A stretch of 64,000 bases of DNA from Sphingomonas mucosissima (lineage in GTDB: Bacteria; Pseudomonadota; Alphaproteobacteria; Sphingomonadales; Sphingomonadaceae). Positions within the stretch are counted from its first letter, which is position 1. The number at the start of each line of letters is the position of its first letter. The translations under genes were made by a program, and so were the position numbers. Location of the stretch: the NCBI RefSeq assembly GCF_002197665.1, contig NZ_NBBJ01000002.1:186001-250000 (forward strand), in the 5' to 3' direction. This document shows positions 38,019-46,688 of this stretch, one piece after another. Under the pieces are notes generated by a model that had not been told where the DNA came from, ran no database searches, and saw nothing but the letters and a program-made list of their open reading frames with translations.

Positions 38019-38492
38019 ATGGATAAACTGCGGGAACCCTTGGGGGAATGCAGCCTTCCTGCCGCGTTGGAGACGATGGGCGAACGCTGGGCGTTCCTGA
38101 TCCTGCGCGCGGCTTTCAACGGGTTACGTCATTTCGAGGAATTTCAGTCCGAGCTGGGGATTGCCCGCAACATCCTGGCAAGCCGGCTGGGGCGCTTCGT
38201 CGATTACGGCATCATGGAGCGGCAGTCGCTCCTCGAGGATCGGCGCAAGATCGCTTATTGCCTGACCGACAAGGGCTATGCCTTGCTGCCGACCATGGTG
38301 GCCCTGCGACAATGGGGCGAGCGCTGGGAGACGGGCTGCCCGGCTTTCCCGATCCTGGTGGACGCGCGGGATAACCGGCCGATCCAGCAAGTCGCTGTCC
38401 TGAGCCATGATGGCCGGGTGCTCGGCAAGGACGATCTTCACTGGGCGCTGCCCGGCGATGTCGCGAACGAGGACCGCGACGCCGCCGAGTAA
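38019..38492 (+). CDS. HxlR family winged-helix transcriptional regulator
   Basis: A 157-residue regulator. The HxlR pattern is clear: CSLPAALETMGERWAFLILR (with the early Cys common in redox- or electrophile-sensing HxlR members), HFEEFQSELGIARNILASRL (recognition helix), and VDYGIMERQSLLEDRRKIAY (wing). It extends about 45 residues beyond the minimal domain (ARDNRPIQQVAVLSHDGRVL). ATG 38019 follows AGGAGAAC. Candidate targets are itself, the divergent CC_3452 gene, or the dienelactone hydrolase 69 bases downstream (opposite strand, convergent). Confidence 0.9.
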   Translation: MDKLREPLGECSLPAALETMGERWAFLILRAAFNGLRHFEEFQSELGIARNILASRLGRFVDYGIMERQSLLEDRRKIAYCLTDKGYALLPTMVALRQWGERWETGCPAFPILVDARDNRPIQQVAVLSHDGRVLGKDDLHWALPGDVANEDRDAAE

Positions 38493-38561
38493 CGCCATCG
38501 CGGGATCATTGAACAATGGCCTACGCGGCGCGAGGTGAATAGCAGGCGCTGTGGGGATCGC

Positions 38562-39287
38562 TCAGAGGAACAGTTCCGCAAGGAAATCGCTCATCGCCTT
38601 CCAGCTGCGTCGGTCGGCGCGCGGCTCATAGGCGACGCCGGGCGCGGCGGGCTGGATCAACGCTGTGTCGGTGAAGGCGTGGCCCGCGTTGCCATAAGCA
38701 TGGATCTGCCAGTCCGCTTGCGCTTCCGTAAGCTCGCGGCCGAGCGCCACCATCTGGTCGGGCGTCGCCAGCGGATCTTCCCAGCCGTGGCATACCAGCA
38801 GCTTGGCCGTGATCGGCGACACATTGGCATAATCCGGTCGATCATAGACCCCGTGGAAACTCACCCCGCCGAGGATCGGCAGCCCGCTGCGCGCCATGTC
38901 GAGCACGCACTTGCCGCCGAAACAGAAGCCGATCGCGCCGACCTTTGCTGGCTCCACCGCGGCGAAGCCACGCAGCGCTTCAAGGGATGCCGCCAGCCGA
39001 TCACGCAGCAAGGTGCGATCGGCGTCCAGCATGTTCATATATTCGGCCACGTTTTCGCTGCCGCGGGTCTTGCGCTTGCCCTGGCCATAGACGTCGCAGG
39101 CGAGCGCGACATATCCGAGCTTCGCAAGGTCCTCGGCCTTCTTGTTGTCCGATTCCTTCTGGCCAAGGATGTTGGGGCACACGAGCACGCCAGGGCGCGG
39201 CGTTTCCACCTCGTCCTCCCAGGCGATCACGCCTTCGAACGGCCCGCCGGGGCCGTCATAGATCAGGGTTTGCCGGACGATCGCCAT
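38562..39287 (-). CDS. Dienelactone hydrolase family protein
   Basis: A 241-residue alpha/beta hydrolase. The triad is visible: nucleophile Cys in VGAIGFCFGGKCVLD, Asp in LVCHGWEDPLATPDQ, and His in YGNAGHAFTDTAL. GVLVCPNILGQKESDNKKAE and YVALACDVYGQGKRK match the carboxymethylenebutenolidase-like branch. The substrate cannot be told from sequence; many members are general esterases. It is convergent with HxlR and divergent from gpmA, with a 124-base gap that holds a piece of the TGTCGAAG repeat. Confidence 0.9.
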   Translation of the reverse strand: MAIVRQTLIYDGPGGPFEGVIAWEDEVETPRPGVLVCPNILGQKESDNKKAEDLAKLGYVALACDVYGQGKRKTRGSENVAEYMNMLDADRTLLRDRLAASLEALRGFAAVEPAKVGAIGFCFGGKCVLDMARSGLPILGGVSFHGVYDRPDYANVSPITAKLLVCHGWEDPLATPDQMVALGRELTEAQADWQIHAYGNAGHAFTDTALIQPAAPGVAYEPRADRRSWKAMSDFLAELFL

Positions 39288-39411
39288 GGCACTCTCCTTT
39301 CAAAGCTGCGCCCCTAGCTTGTCGAAGGGCTCTGCTTCTCTCTATCAGCGCGGCGACAATGGAAAAGGCAGCGCGTCGCGCAGTGGGACGCGAACGGGAG
39401 ACAGTTGAACC

Positions 39412-40098
39412 ATGCCAAAGCTCGTTCTGATCCGCCACGGCCAGTCCGCCTGGAACCTCGAGAACCGCTTCACCGGCTGGTGGGACGTTGATGTGACCGA
39501 GAAAGGCGCTGCCGAAGCAAAGGCAGCGGGCGAGTTGATGGCGGCAAAGGGCCTCGACTTCGACCTGACCTTCACCTCGCTTCAGACGCGCGCGATCAAG
39601 ACGCTGAACCTTGCGCTGGAGGCAATGGGGCGGCTGTGGCTGCCGACGGAGAAGCATTGGCGCCTGAACGAGCGGCATTACGGCGCCCTCACCGGGCTCG
39701 ACAAGGCGGAGACCGCGGCCAAGCACGGGGAGGAGCAGGTCCATATCTGGCGCCGCAGCTTCGATATCCCGCCGCCCGCGGCCGAGCCGGGCGGGACCTA
39801 TGATATGACCAACGATCGTCGTTATGCCGGCATCGAGGTTCCCGCGACCGAGAGCCTGAAGGACACGATCGCCCGCGTCCTCCCCTATTGGGACGAGCGG
39901 ATCGCACCGGCGCTGAAGGACGGGCAGCGCGTGCTGATCTCCGCGCACGGCAATTCGCTGCGCGCCCTCGTGAAGCACCTGTCGAACATTCCGGACGACG
40001 AAATCACGAGCCTGGAGATTCCGACCGGGCAGCCGATCGTCTATGAGCTCGACGAACAGCTGGTCGCGACAGACCGTTATTACCTCAGCGAACGCTGA
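39412..40098 (+). CDS. gpmA: 2,3-bisphosphoglycerate-dependent phosphoglycerate mutase
   Basis: A 228-residue glycolytic enzyme interconverting 3- and 2-phosphoglycerate. Seen: catalytic [59 protein letters not shown], and the second catalytic His in [18 protein letters not shown]. Length and motifs fit the dPGM family rather than broad histidine phosphatases. GGGAGACAGTTGAACC precedes ATG 39412. A rarD-like gene follows after 23 bases. Confidence 0.95.
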   Translation: MPKLVLIRHGQSAWNLENRFTGWWDVDVTEKGAAEAKAAGELMAAKGLDFDLTFTSLQTRAIKTLNLALEAMGRLWLPTEKHWRLNERHYGALTGLDKAETAAKHGEEQVHIWRRSFDIPPPAAEPGGTYDMTNDRRYAGIEVPATESLKDTIARVLPYWDERIAPALKDGQRVLISAHGNSLRALVKHLSNIPDDEITSLEIPTGQPIVYELDEQLVATDRYYLSER

Positions 40099-40121
40099 TC
40101 AGACAAAAAAGGGCCGCCGCT

Positions 40122-41021
40122 TTGACCGAAAATGCCGCGCGCGGCGGCCTGCTGCTGGGCCTTGGCGCTTATACGATGTGGGGCGTTCTGCCGCTCTACT
40201 TCCGCCTGCTGGCGACGGTGCCCGCGATCGAGGTGCTGGCTCACCGGGTGATCTGGTCGCTGGTGCTGCTGATCGCCGTGGTCACGGCCATGCGGCGCTG
40301 GCGGACGATCAGAGCGGCCGCCAGCGGACGGACGATCGCGATGCTGGCCGCCAGCGCCACGCTGATCGCTATCAATTGGCTGATCTATATCTGGGCGGTG
40401 AACAACGGGCACACGCTGGCCGGCAGCCTCGGCTATTTCATCAATCCGCTGCTGAACGTCGCGCTCGGCGTGATCGTGCTCGGCGAACGGCTGCGCAAGT
40501 GGCAGGGCGCGGCGCTGGCGCTTGCGACGACCGGCGTGGCCGCGATGGCCCTCGTTGCGCTCGATACCTTGTGGATCTCGCTGTCCCTGGCGGTGAGCTT
40601 TGGCTTGTACGGGCTGGTCCGAAAGGTGGTGGCGATCGACTCGCTCGGCGGGCTTCTGATCGAGACCTTGCTCTTGGCACCAGCATCGTTTGGCTATGTG
40701 CTCTACCTCGGAAGTGTGGGCAGCGGAGCCGCGGGGCGCGCCCTGTCCACGGACGTGCTGCTGGTTGCGCTTGGCGCGCTCACCGCGCTTCCCTTGCTGA
40801 TGTTCGCTGCCGCTGCCCGGCGGCTTCCCTATTCGACGTTGGCCCTCCTGCAATATGTGGCGCCGTCGCTCCAATTTGTCGTGGCAGTGGCGATCTTCGG
40901 GGAACCGCTGCGTCCCCTGCATTTCCTTGTTTTCGGCCTGATCTGGGCGGGTTGCGCGGTCTTTGCCTGGGACAGCGTCCGCAATGCGCGCGCGGCGCGT
41001 ATTGCTGCGGCCGAGCGATAA
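40122..41021 (+). CDS. rarD: EamA/RhaT-type transporter, RarD-like
   Basis: A 299-residue inner-membrane protein with ten helices in two EamA repeats. RarD-type features: GLLLGLGAYTMWGVLPLYFR at the N-terminus, ATVPAIEVLAHRVIWSLVLL, INWLIYIWAVNNGHTLAGSL, GYFINPLLNVALGVIVLGER, and LLQYVAPSLQFVVAVAIFGE. RarD was first linked to chloramphenicol sensitivity; its physiological substrate is unknown. The start is TTG 40122, 23 bases after gpmA; no ATG nearby gives the conserved N-terminus. Confidence 0.9.
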   Translation: MTENAARGGLLLGLGAYTMWGVLPLYFRLLATVPAIEVLAHRVIWSLVLLIAVVTAMRRWRTIRAAASGRTIAMLAASATLIAINWLIYIWAVNNGHTLAGSLGYFINPLLNVALGVIVLGERLRKWQGAALALATTGVAAMALVALDTLWISLSLAVSFGLYGLVRKVVAIDSLGGLLIETLLLAPASFGYVLYLGSVGSGAAGRALSTDVLLVALGALTALPLLMFAAAARRLPYSTLALLQYVAPSLQFVVAVAIFGEPLRPLHFLVFGLIWAGCAVFAWDSVRNARAARIAAAER

Positions 41022-41091
41022 CCGCGGGCACGTTCGATCGCGTCGCCGGATGTGCTATGTCACCGGCGTGACGAGCAAGGGAGATCAGGAC

Positions 41092-41766
41092 ATGACCCGG
41101 TCAGAATCCGAGGCGATCCGCCACCATCTGGTGTTCGCCAATCCGAGCCGGACTAGCTTCGATGGCCAGATCGTCGACGCTTATGTCGAGGCGGCCGAGC
41201 GCCACGGGCAGGAAGTGATCGTGCGTGATCTCTACGCCATGCAGTTCGATCCCGTGCTGCGCGACGAGGAGCGCCCGCTTCATGGCGATGGCCAGATTTC
41301 GCCCGACGTCGCCGCCGAACTGGATCTGCTCCAGTCAGCGCATATTCTTGTTCTTGTTTACCCGATCTGGTTCGCGCTGCCGCCCGCCATTCTGAAAGGC
41401 TATGTCGATCGGGTGCTGGGTTCCGGCTATAGTTTTCGAGACATTCAGCAGCAGTCCGGCCATCCTGCACTGAAAGGCAAGCCGCTCCTTTCCTTCAGCA
41501 CATCCGGCACGTCCTTGCCGTGGCTGCACAAAAAGGGCCAGGTTGGCGGTCTCCGTGAGCTCTTCGACGCGTATTTGTGGCAAGGGTTCGGGATGCAGCA
41601 GGCCGAGCATCTTCGGATCGATTCGGTGGTGCCCGACATGGACGCCGCTTATGCGGCGGAGCAGCTGGAGCGGGTGCGCGCCACCGCGGAGCGCACCTGT
41701 GCGAAGCTGCTGAGCGATCGGCACGCGCAGCGAACCACATCGGTCATGTCCGGGAAGGCCGGCTAA
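41092..41766 (+). CDS. NAD(P)H dehydrogenase (quinone)-like flavodoxin-fold reductase
   Basis: A 224-residue FMN-dependent oxidoreductase of the NQO/MdaB/KefF group. Seen: HHLVFANPSRTSFDGQIVDA (flavin phosphate loop region), VIVRDLYAMQFDPVL, SAHILVLVYPIWFALPPAI, and LKGYVDRVLGSGYSF. The electron acceptor (quinone or other) cannot be read directly. ATG 41092 is used because the upstream frame overlaps rarD and has no homology. It is convergent with the radical SAM gene. Confidence 0.85.
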   Translation: MTRSESEAIRHHLVFANPSRTSFDGQIVDAYVEAAERHGQEVIVRDLYAMQFDPVLRDEERPLHGDGQISPDVAAELDLLQSAHILVLVYPIWFALPPAILKGYVDRVLGSGYSFRDIQQQSGHPALKGKPLLSFSTSGTSLPWLHKKGQVGGLRELFDAYLWQGFGMQQAEHLRIDSVVPDMDAAYAAEQLERVRATAERTCAKLLSDRHAQRTTSVMSGKAG

Positions 41767-41798
41767 CCCGCACAAGTCGGTCGCCGGGACTGTCGTCG

Positions 41799-43046
41799 CT
41801 AGGCGGCGAACAGCTCGAGCTGCTGCTTGCGAGGCGCAACAAGCGGCTTGAGCTCCGCCTTGTCGGCCAGCGCCACCGGACGCCAATCCTCCGCCACGAT
41901 GAACGGCCGGATCTTGGCGATTGAAACCGTCAGACGCGCCACGTCGTCCAGGCGCAGCCGACGCCAGCGGCGGCTGGTGAGGATGTTGGCCACGGCTTTC
42001 GTCCCCAGACCTGGCACGCGCAACAGCAGTTCGCGCGGGGCGCGGTTCACATCTACCGGGAAGCTGCTTCGGAACTTGAGCGCCCAGGCAAGCTTCGGAT
42101 CGATGTCGAGCGGCAGCATGCCTGTCGCTTCGTCCGCCGCAGCAACCACTTCCTTTGGCTCAAAGCCATAGAAGCGCATCAGCCAGTCGGATTGATAGAG
42201 CCGGTGCTCGCGCATCAATGGCGGGCGTTGAAGCGGCAGCACCGCGGAGGCATCGGGAATCGGGCTGAACGCCGAATAATAGACGCGGCGAAGCTCGAAA
42301 CGATCGTACAGCGTCGCAGCCTTGGTGACGATGTCACCATCGGTCGCCGCATCGGCGCCAACGATCATCTGCGTCGATTGGCCGGCGGGTGCGAACGTCG
42401 GCGCAGACTTGTAGCGCTTCTTGGCATCGCGGGTGTCGAGGATCGAGGTCTTGAGCCCGCCCATCGCCCCTTCGATGCGGCGGTTGTCCTTTTCGGGCGC
42501 CAGTCGCTTCAATCCGCTAACGGTGGGCAGCTCGACGTTGATCGACATGCGATCGGCGTAGAGCCCCGCCTGGTGGATCAGCTCAGGATCGGCATCGGGG
42601 ATCGTCTTGAGGTGAATATAGCCGCGGAAATTGTGATCTTCGCGCAGCGAGCGCGCCACCTCGACCAACTGCTCCATCGTGTAATTGGGCGAGGCGATGA
42701 TGCCGGAGGAGAGAAAAAGCCCTTCGATATAATTGCGGCGATAAAAAGAGAGGGTGAGGTGCACCACCTCCTGCGCGGTGAAGCGCGCGCGCCTGACGTT
42801 CGAGCTCTTGCGATTGATGCAATAATGGCAATCGAAAATGCAGCTGTTCGTCAGCAGAATTTTCAACAGGCTGATGCAGCGGCCATCCGGGGCATAAGCA
42901 TGGCAAATGCCCATCCCTTCGGTGGAGCCGAGGCCCTTGCCGTCTCGTGAGTTGCGCTTTGCGGTGCCGGAGGATGCGCAAGACGCATCGTATTTCGCCG
43001 CATCAGCCAGGATTTCGAGCTTCTGTCGGACGTCGAGCTGGGCCAT
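41799..43046 (-). CDS. Putative DNA modification/repair radical SAM protein
   Basis: A 415-residue protein of the radical SAM family usually annotated as DNA modification/repair. The Fe-S motif CX3CX2C is seen in TNSCIFDCHYCINRKSS. Flanking family segments are STEGMGICHAYAPDGRCISL, GLFLSSGIIASPNYTMEQL, and THVQ-like STQMIVGADAATDGDIVTKA. A C-terminal helix-hairpin-helix (LLLRVPGLGTKAVANILTSR) suggests DNA binding. ATG 43046 gives MAQLDVRQKLEILADAAKYD, the expected N-terminus. Its usual partner, a UdgX-like uracil-DNA-binding protein, is not adjacent here; smc lies upstream on the same strand. Confidence 0.9.
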   Translation of the reverse strand: MAQLDVRQKLEILADAAKYDASCASSGTAKRNSRDGKGLGSTEGMGICHAYAPDGRCISLLKILLTNSCIFDCHYCINRKSSNVRRARFTAQEVVHLTLSFYRRNYIEGLFLSSGIIASPNYTMEQLVEVARSLREDHNFRGYIHLKTIPDADPELIHQAGLYADRMSINVELPTVSGLKRLAPEKDNRRIEGAMGGLKTSILDTRDAKKRYKSAPTFAPAGQSTQMIVGADAATDGDIVTKAATLYDRFELRRVYYSAFSPIPDASAVLPLQRPPLMREHRLYQSDWLMRFYGFEPKEVVAAADEATGMLPLDIDPKLAWALKFRSSFPVDVNRAPRELLLRVPGLGTKAVANILTSRRWRRLRLDDVARLTVSIAKIRPFIVAEDWRPVALADKAELKPLVAPRKQQLELFAA

Positions 43047-43123
43047 GCGTTCTATATAAGTTCCGCATGTGCCGATGTCGACCTCGCGGCTTTGGCCGGG
43101 GTGACGCGGCAATCGGCCGGCGG

Positions 43124-46100
43124 TTAGTGTTCGGTGATCAGCAGGTTTTCGGCGCTGCGCAGGTCGACTGAGACGAGGCGGCTGACGCCGCGCTCGATCA
43201 TGGTGACGCCGAACAGGCGGTGCATGCGGCTCATCGTCACGGCATTGTGGGTGACGATGAGGTAGCGCGTCTGCGTCTCGCGGCTCATCCGGTCGAGCAG
43301 GTCGCAGAACCGCTCAATATTGGCGTCATCGAGCGGGGCGTCGACTTCGTCGAGGACGCAGATCGGCGCGGGATTGGTGAGAAACAGGCCGAAGATGAGT
43401 GCCACCGCGGTCAGCGCCTGTTCGCCGCCGGAGAGCAACGTGAGGGATTGAAGCCGCTTGCCGGGTGGCTGCGCCATGATCTCCAGCCCCGCCTCGAGCG
43501 GATCGTCCGAATCGATCAATTCGAGATGCGCCTGGCCCCCGTTGAACAAGGTGGTGAACAGCCGGCGAAAGTGTCCGTTCACCGCCTCGAAGGCGGCGAG
43601 CAGGCGCTGTCGGCCTTCGCGATTGAGCGTGCCGATCGAGCCGCGGAGGCGGTTGACGGCTTGGCCAAGCTCCGCTCGCTCCGCGGCATTGCCGCTGGCG
43701 CCGGCCTCAAGCTCGGCGAGCTCCTGTTCGGCAACGAGATTGACCTGGCCGATCCGCTCGCGATCGCGGGTGAGCCTGTCGTGCGCGGCGGCTTCCTCCT
43801 GCGGCGTGCGGATGTCGGCGCTGTCGAAGCCGACCTTCTCGGGCAGGACGGGCGCGGGACATTCGAAGCGTTCACCAGAGACGCGGCCAAGCTCGACACG
43901 GCGTAGTTCCTGGCTTTCGGCGCGGGCGGCGGCGCCAGCGCGTGCCTCGCGTGCCTCGGCGAGCGCTTCGCCGGCGCGGCGGGCGGTCTCTTCGCTTTGG
44001 CGGAGCGCGGCCTCAGCGGTGCGTTCGGCAGCGGCGAGATCGTCGGCGGTCTTGCGAGCGGCATCATGCGCGGCGGCAGTGTCGGTGATGGCGGCGGCGA
44101 GTTCGTCCGGTCGCGTAGTGATGGCGGCAGTTTCGGCGGCGATCTCCGATTCACGCTTGCCCATGTCGGCGATCCGGCGTGCGGCGTCTCCGGCGCGGGC
44201 GCGCCAGCTTTTCACATCGGCCTGGGCGGCGGCGAGCCGCGTGCGGGCCTCTTCGGCGGCGCGCTCGGTTGCCGCGCGGGCGGCACGGGCTTCGGCGACG
44301 GCGGCGCGGCGATGCTCCGCCTCGAGCTGGAGCGTCGTGACGGTGGCGGCGGTGGCGCTGGTGTCGGGAAGCGCAGTGAGTGCGGCGGCGGCGGCCGCAT
44401 GGTCGCGCGCGGCTTCGTCGCGCTCGGCGGTGGTGCGGGCAGCGCGGGCGTCGAGATCGGCGCGCAGGCCGGCGAGCCGCTCGATCTGCGCGGCGGCGCG
44501 ATCCTGCCGAGCGCGGGCGTCGCGCGCCGTGGAGTCGGCTCGGGCGAGCTGTTCGCGCGCGGTTCGGGCAGCGGTTCGGGCGGTGGCGATTGACCCTTCC
44601 TCGCAGGCAAGGTCGGCCTCGGCCTGCTGCAACCTCTGGCGGGCGGCGGGAAGCGCTTCGTCGATCGCGACGAGGCGGTTCAGGCGTTCGAGTCGCTCGG
44701 CGGCCGCGGCGCCGCTTTGCTTGGCGATAAAGCCATCCCAGCGGCGGAGTTGGCCGGTGCGCGTGACTAGCCGTTCGCCGGGCGCGAGCGGTCGCTGGTC
44801 GTCGGTGTCGAGCACGATGATGTGCGCGAGGCGGTGTGCGAGGAGGGCGGGGGCGGTGACGTGATGGATGAGCCGGTCGCGCGGGGCGGCGGCGCCTCCA
44901 CCCGCGGTCGCGGCGGCGTCCGACCAATAGGCATTGGCCTGCTGATCGAGGCCGATTTCCAGGTCGTCGCCGAGTGCGGCGGCGAGGGCGCGTTCGTAGC
45001 CAGGGGCGGCGCGGACGTGATCGAGCAGGCGGTCGCGGCCCTTCCGCTCGGTGGCGCGGCGGAGCGCGGCGGCTTCGCTGTCGAGGGCAGCGAGATCGGC
45101 GCGGGCGGTGGCGCGGGTGGCTTGCGCGGCGTCCCGCGCGGTGAGCGCGGTGCGTTCGGCGGTCTCTGCGCTCGCCTGGGCGGCGCGGGCAGCTTCGGCT
45201 TGCTCGAGGGCGGTGGTGAGCGTGGCGGCGGCGGTGTCTCGCTCGCGTTCCAGCGGGGCGGCTTCGCCGAGCGCGGCGAGTTGCTGCGCGACCTGCGCCA
45301 CTTCGCGCTCGGCGCGATCGAGGCGGGTGCGGGCGGCAGTCGCGGCGGCATGGGCGACGCGGGCGTCGGCGGCTTCGGCGGCCTGGCGAGCGAGCGCCTG
45401 GGCGAGCGCGACTTCGGCGTCGCGGGCGAGGCGTTCGGCGTCCGCGAGCGCGGTTTCGCGCTGCGGAAGATCGCTCGCGGCGGTGGCAATGGCGGTTTCC
45501 AGCGCCTTGCGCTCGGCGTCGAGGCGGGCAAGTGCTTCTGCCGCATCATTGGCGAGGGCGCCTTCGCGGGTGCGGTCGTCGGCGATGCGGGCGGCGGCTT
45601 GGGTGAGCTCGGCGAGGCGGCGGCGGGCGGCCTGTTCCTCGGCGCGGAGGGCGGCGAGTTGGTGGGCGATGTCGCTGCTCTGCTCGCGTGCTTCGAGCGC
45701 GGCGGCGCGCGCGGTGGCGAGCGTTTCGGTGGCCTTTGCTTGGGTTGCAGCGGCCTGTTGCTGGAGATGATTGGCCTCGGCAGCGCGCGCGTCGGCCGCG
45801 CTCGCTTCTGCCTTGGCCAGATCGGCCGCGGCGGCTGCCTCGCGCCAGCGGGCGAAGATCATGCGCGCCTCGGCGGCGCGGATTTGTGTGGAAAGTAGGC
45901 GGTACTTTTCCGCCTGGCGGGCCTGGCGGCGCAGCGCGGCGGCGCGGGCTTGCTGATCGGCGATCACCTCGTCCAGCTTGGCGAGGTTCGCCTCGGTGGC
46001 GCGCAGCTTCTGCTCGGCATCGCGGCGGCGGACGTGCAAGCCCGCGATCCCCGCCGCTTCCTCCAGCATCGCGCGCCGGTCGGCAGGCTTGGCGGCGATC

Positions 46101-46525
46101 ACCGCGCTGATCCGGCCCTGGCTGACGAGCGCGGGGGAGTGGGCGCCGGTCGCGGCGTCGGCGAACAGCAAGGAGACGTCCTTGGCGCGCACGTCCTTGC
46201 CGTCGATGCGATAGGCGCTGCCGGCGCCGCGCTCGATGCGGCGGACGACTTCGGTTTCCTCGCCGTTGATTTCGGCCAGGAGCGACACCTCGGCGAAGTC
46301 GCGCGCGGGGCGTGTCGCGGTGCCGGCGAAGATCACGTCTTCCATGCCGGCGCCGCGGAGCGATTTCGCGCTGTTCTCGCCCATGGTCCAGCGCAGCGCT
46401 TCGAGCAGGTTGGACTTGCCGCAGCCGTTGGGGCCGACGACGCCCGTCAGCCCCGGCTCGATGCGCAGGTCAGCGGGATCGACGAAGCTCTTGAAGCCGG
46501 AAAGGCGAAGGCGCTTGATCTGCAC
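43124..46525 (-). CDS. smc: Chromosome segregation protein SMC
   Basis: A 1133-residue condensin ATPase. The N-terminal head has Walker A GVVGPNGCGKSNLLEALRW; the C-terminal head has signature LLSGGEQALTAVALIFGLFL and Walker B APICVLDEVDAPLDDANIER. The hinge lies near residues 500-600 (YERALAAALGDDLEIGLDQQ). The two coiled-coil arms are extremely Ala/Arg/Glu-rich, which gives long artefactual open frames on the other strand, rich in Gly. Length is typical. scpA and scpB are not in the window. ATG 46525 begins MQIKRLRLSGFKSFVDP, the canonical SMC start. Confidence 0.96.
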   Translation of the reverse strand: MQIKRLRLSGFKSFVDPADLRIEPGLTGVVGPNGCGKSNLLEALRWTMGENSAKSLRGAGMEDVIFAGTATRPARDFAEVSLLAEINGEETEVVRRIERGAGSAYRIDGKDVRAKDVSLLFADAATGAHSPALVSQGRISAVIAAKPADRRAMLEEAAGIAGLHVRRRDAEQKLRATEANLAKLDEVIADQQARAAALRRQARQAEKYRLLSTQIRAAEARMIFARWREAAAAADLAKAEASAADARAAEANHLQQQAAATQAKATETLATARAAALEAREQSSDIAHQLAALRAEEQAARRRLAELTQAAARIADDRTREGALANDAAEALARLDAERKALETAIATAASDLPQRETALADAERLARDAEVALAQALARQAAEAADARVAHAAATAARTRLDRAEREVAQVAQQLAALGEAAPLERERDTAAATLTTALEQAEAARAAQASAETAERTALTARDAAQATRATARADLAALDSEAAALRRATERKGRDRLLDHVRAAPGYERALAAALGDDLEIGLDQQANAYWSDAAATAGGGAAAPRDRLIHHVTAPALLAHRLAHIIVLDTDDQRPLAPGERLVTRTGQLRRWDGFIAKQSGAAAAERLERLNRLVAIDEALPAARQRLQQAEADLACEEGSIATARTAARTAREQLARADSTARDARARQDRAAAQIERLAGLRADLDARAARTTAERDEAARDHAAAAAALTALPDTSATAATVTTLQLEAEHRRAAVAEARAARAATERAAEEARTRLAAAQADVKSWRARAGDAARRIADMGKRESEIAAETAAITTRPDELAAAITDTAAAHDAARKTADDLAAAERTAEAALRQSEETARRAGEALAEAREARAGAAARAESQELRRVELGRVSGERFECPAPVLPEKVGFDSADIRTPQEEAAAHDRLTRDRERIGQVNLVAEQELAELEAGASGNAAERAELGQAVNRLRGSIGTLNREGRQRLLAAFEAVNGHFRRLFTTLFNGGQAHLELIDSDDPLEAGLEIMAQPPGKRLQSLTLLSGGEQALTAVALIFGLFLTNPAPICVLDEVDAPLDDANIERFCDLLDRMSRETQTRYLIVTHNAVTMSRMHRLFGVTMIERGVSRLVSVDLRSAENLLITEH

Positions 46526-46598
46526 GGTCGCGGCGTCTTGGCGCGATCAGTGGGCGCTGTGCAAGAGGAGGGCGGCAGCTGAAGCAACTGCACTGGCT

Positions 46599-46680
46599 GT
46601 CATGCTGGCATCCAGTTCCCCGCGCACCTCACGCCGGGGGAGGTTGCGGCCCGGTGGATGCCGGGACGAGCCCGGCATGA
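46599..46680. repeat. Inverted pair of extragenic palindromes between smc and the acyl-CoA dehydrogenase gene
   Basis: Left unit TGTCATGCTGGCATCCAG (46599-46616) and right unit TGGATGCCGGGACGAGCCCG running to GGCATGACG (46653-46680) are inverted relative to each other. The right unit is itself a palindrome. Same family as the copies at 20333, 49714 and 51479. Confidence 0.8.
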
Positions 46681-46688
46681 CGGGTAGA

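Noticed and set aside
44822..45898. Long Gly-rich open frame (about 358 codons) on the plus strand inside smc
   Set aside because: It is the antisense of the Ala/Arg/Glu-rich coiled coil of SMC in very GC-rich DNA. It has no domain, no Shine-Dalgarno and poor amino acid balance.
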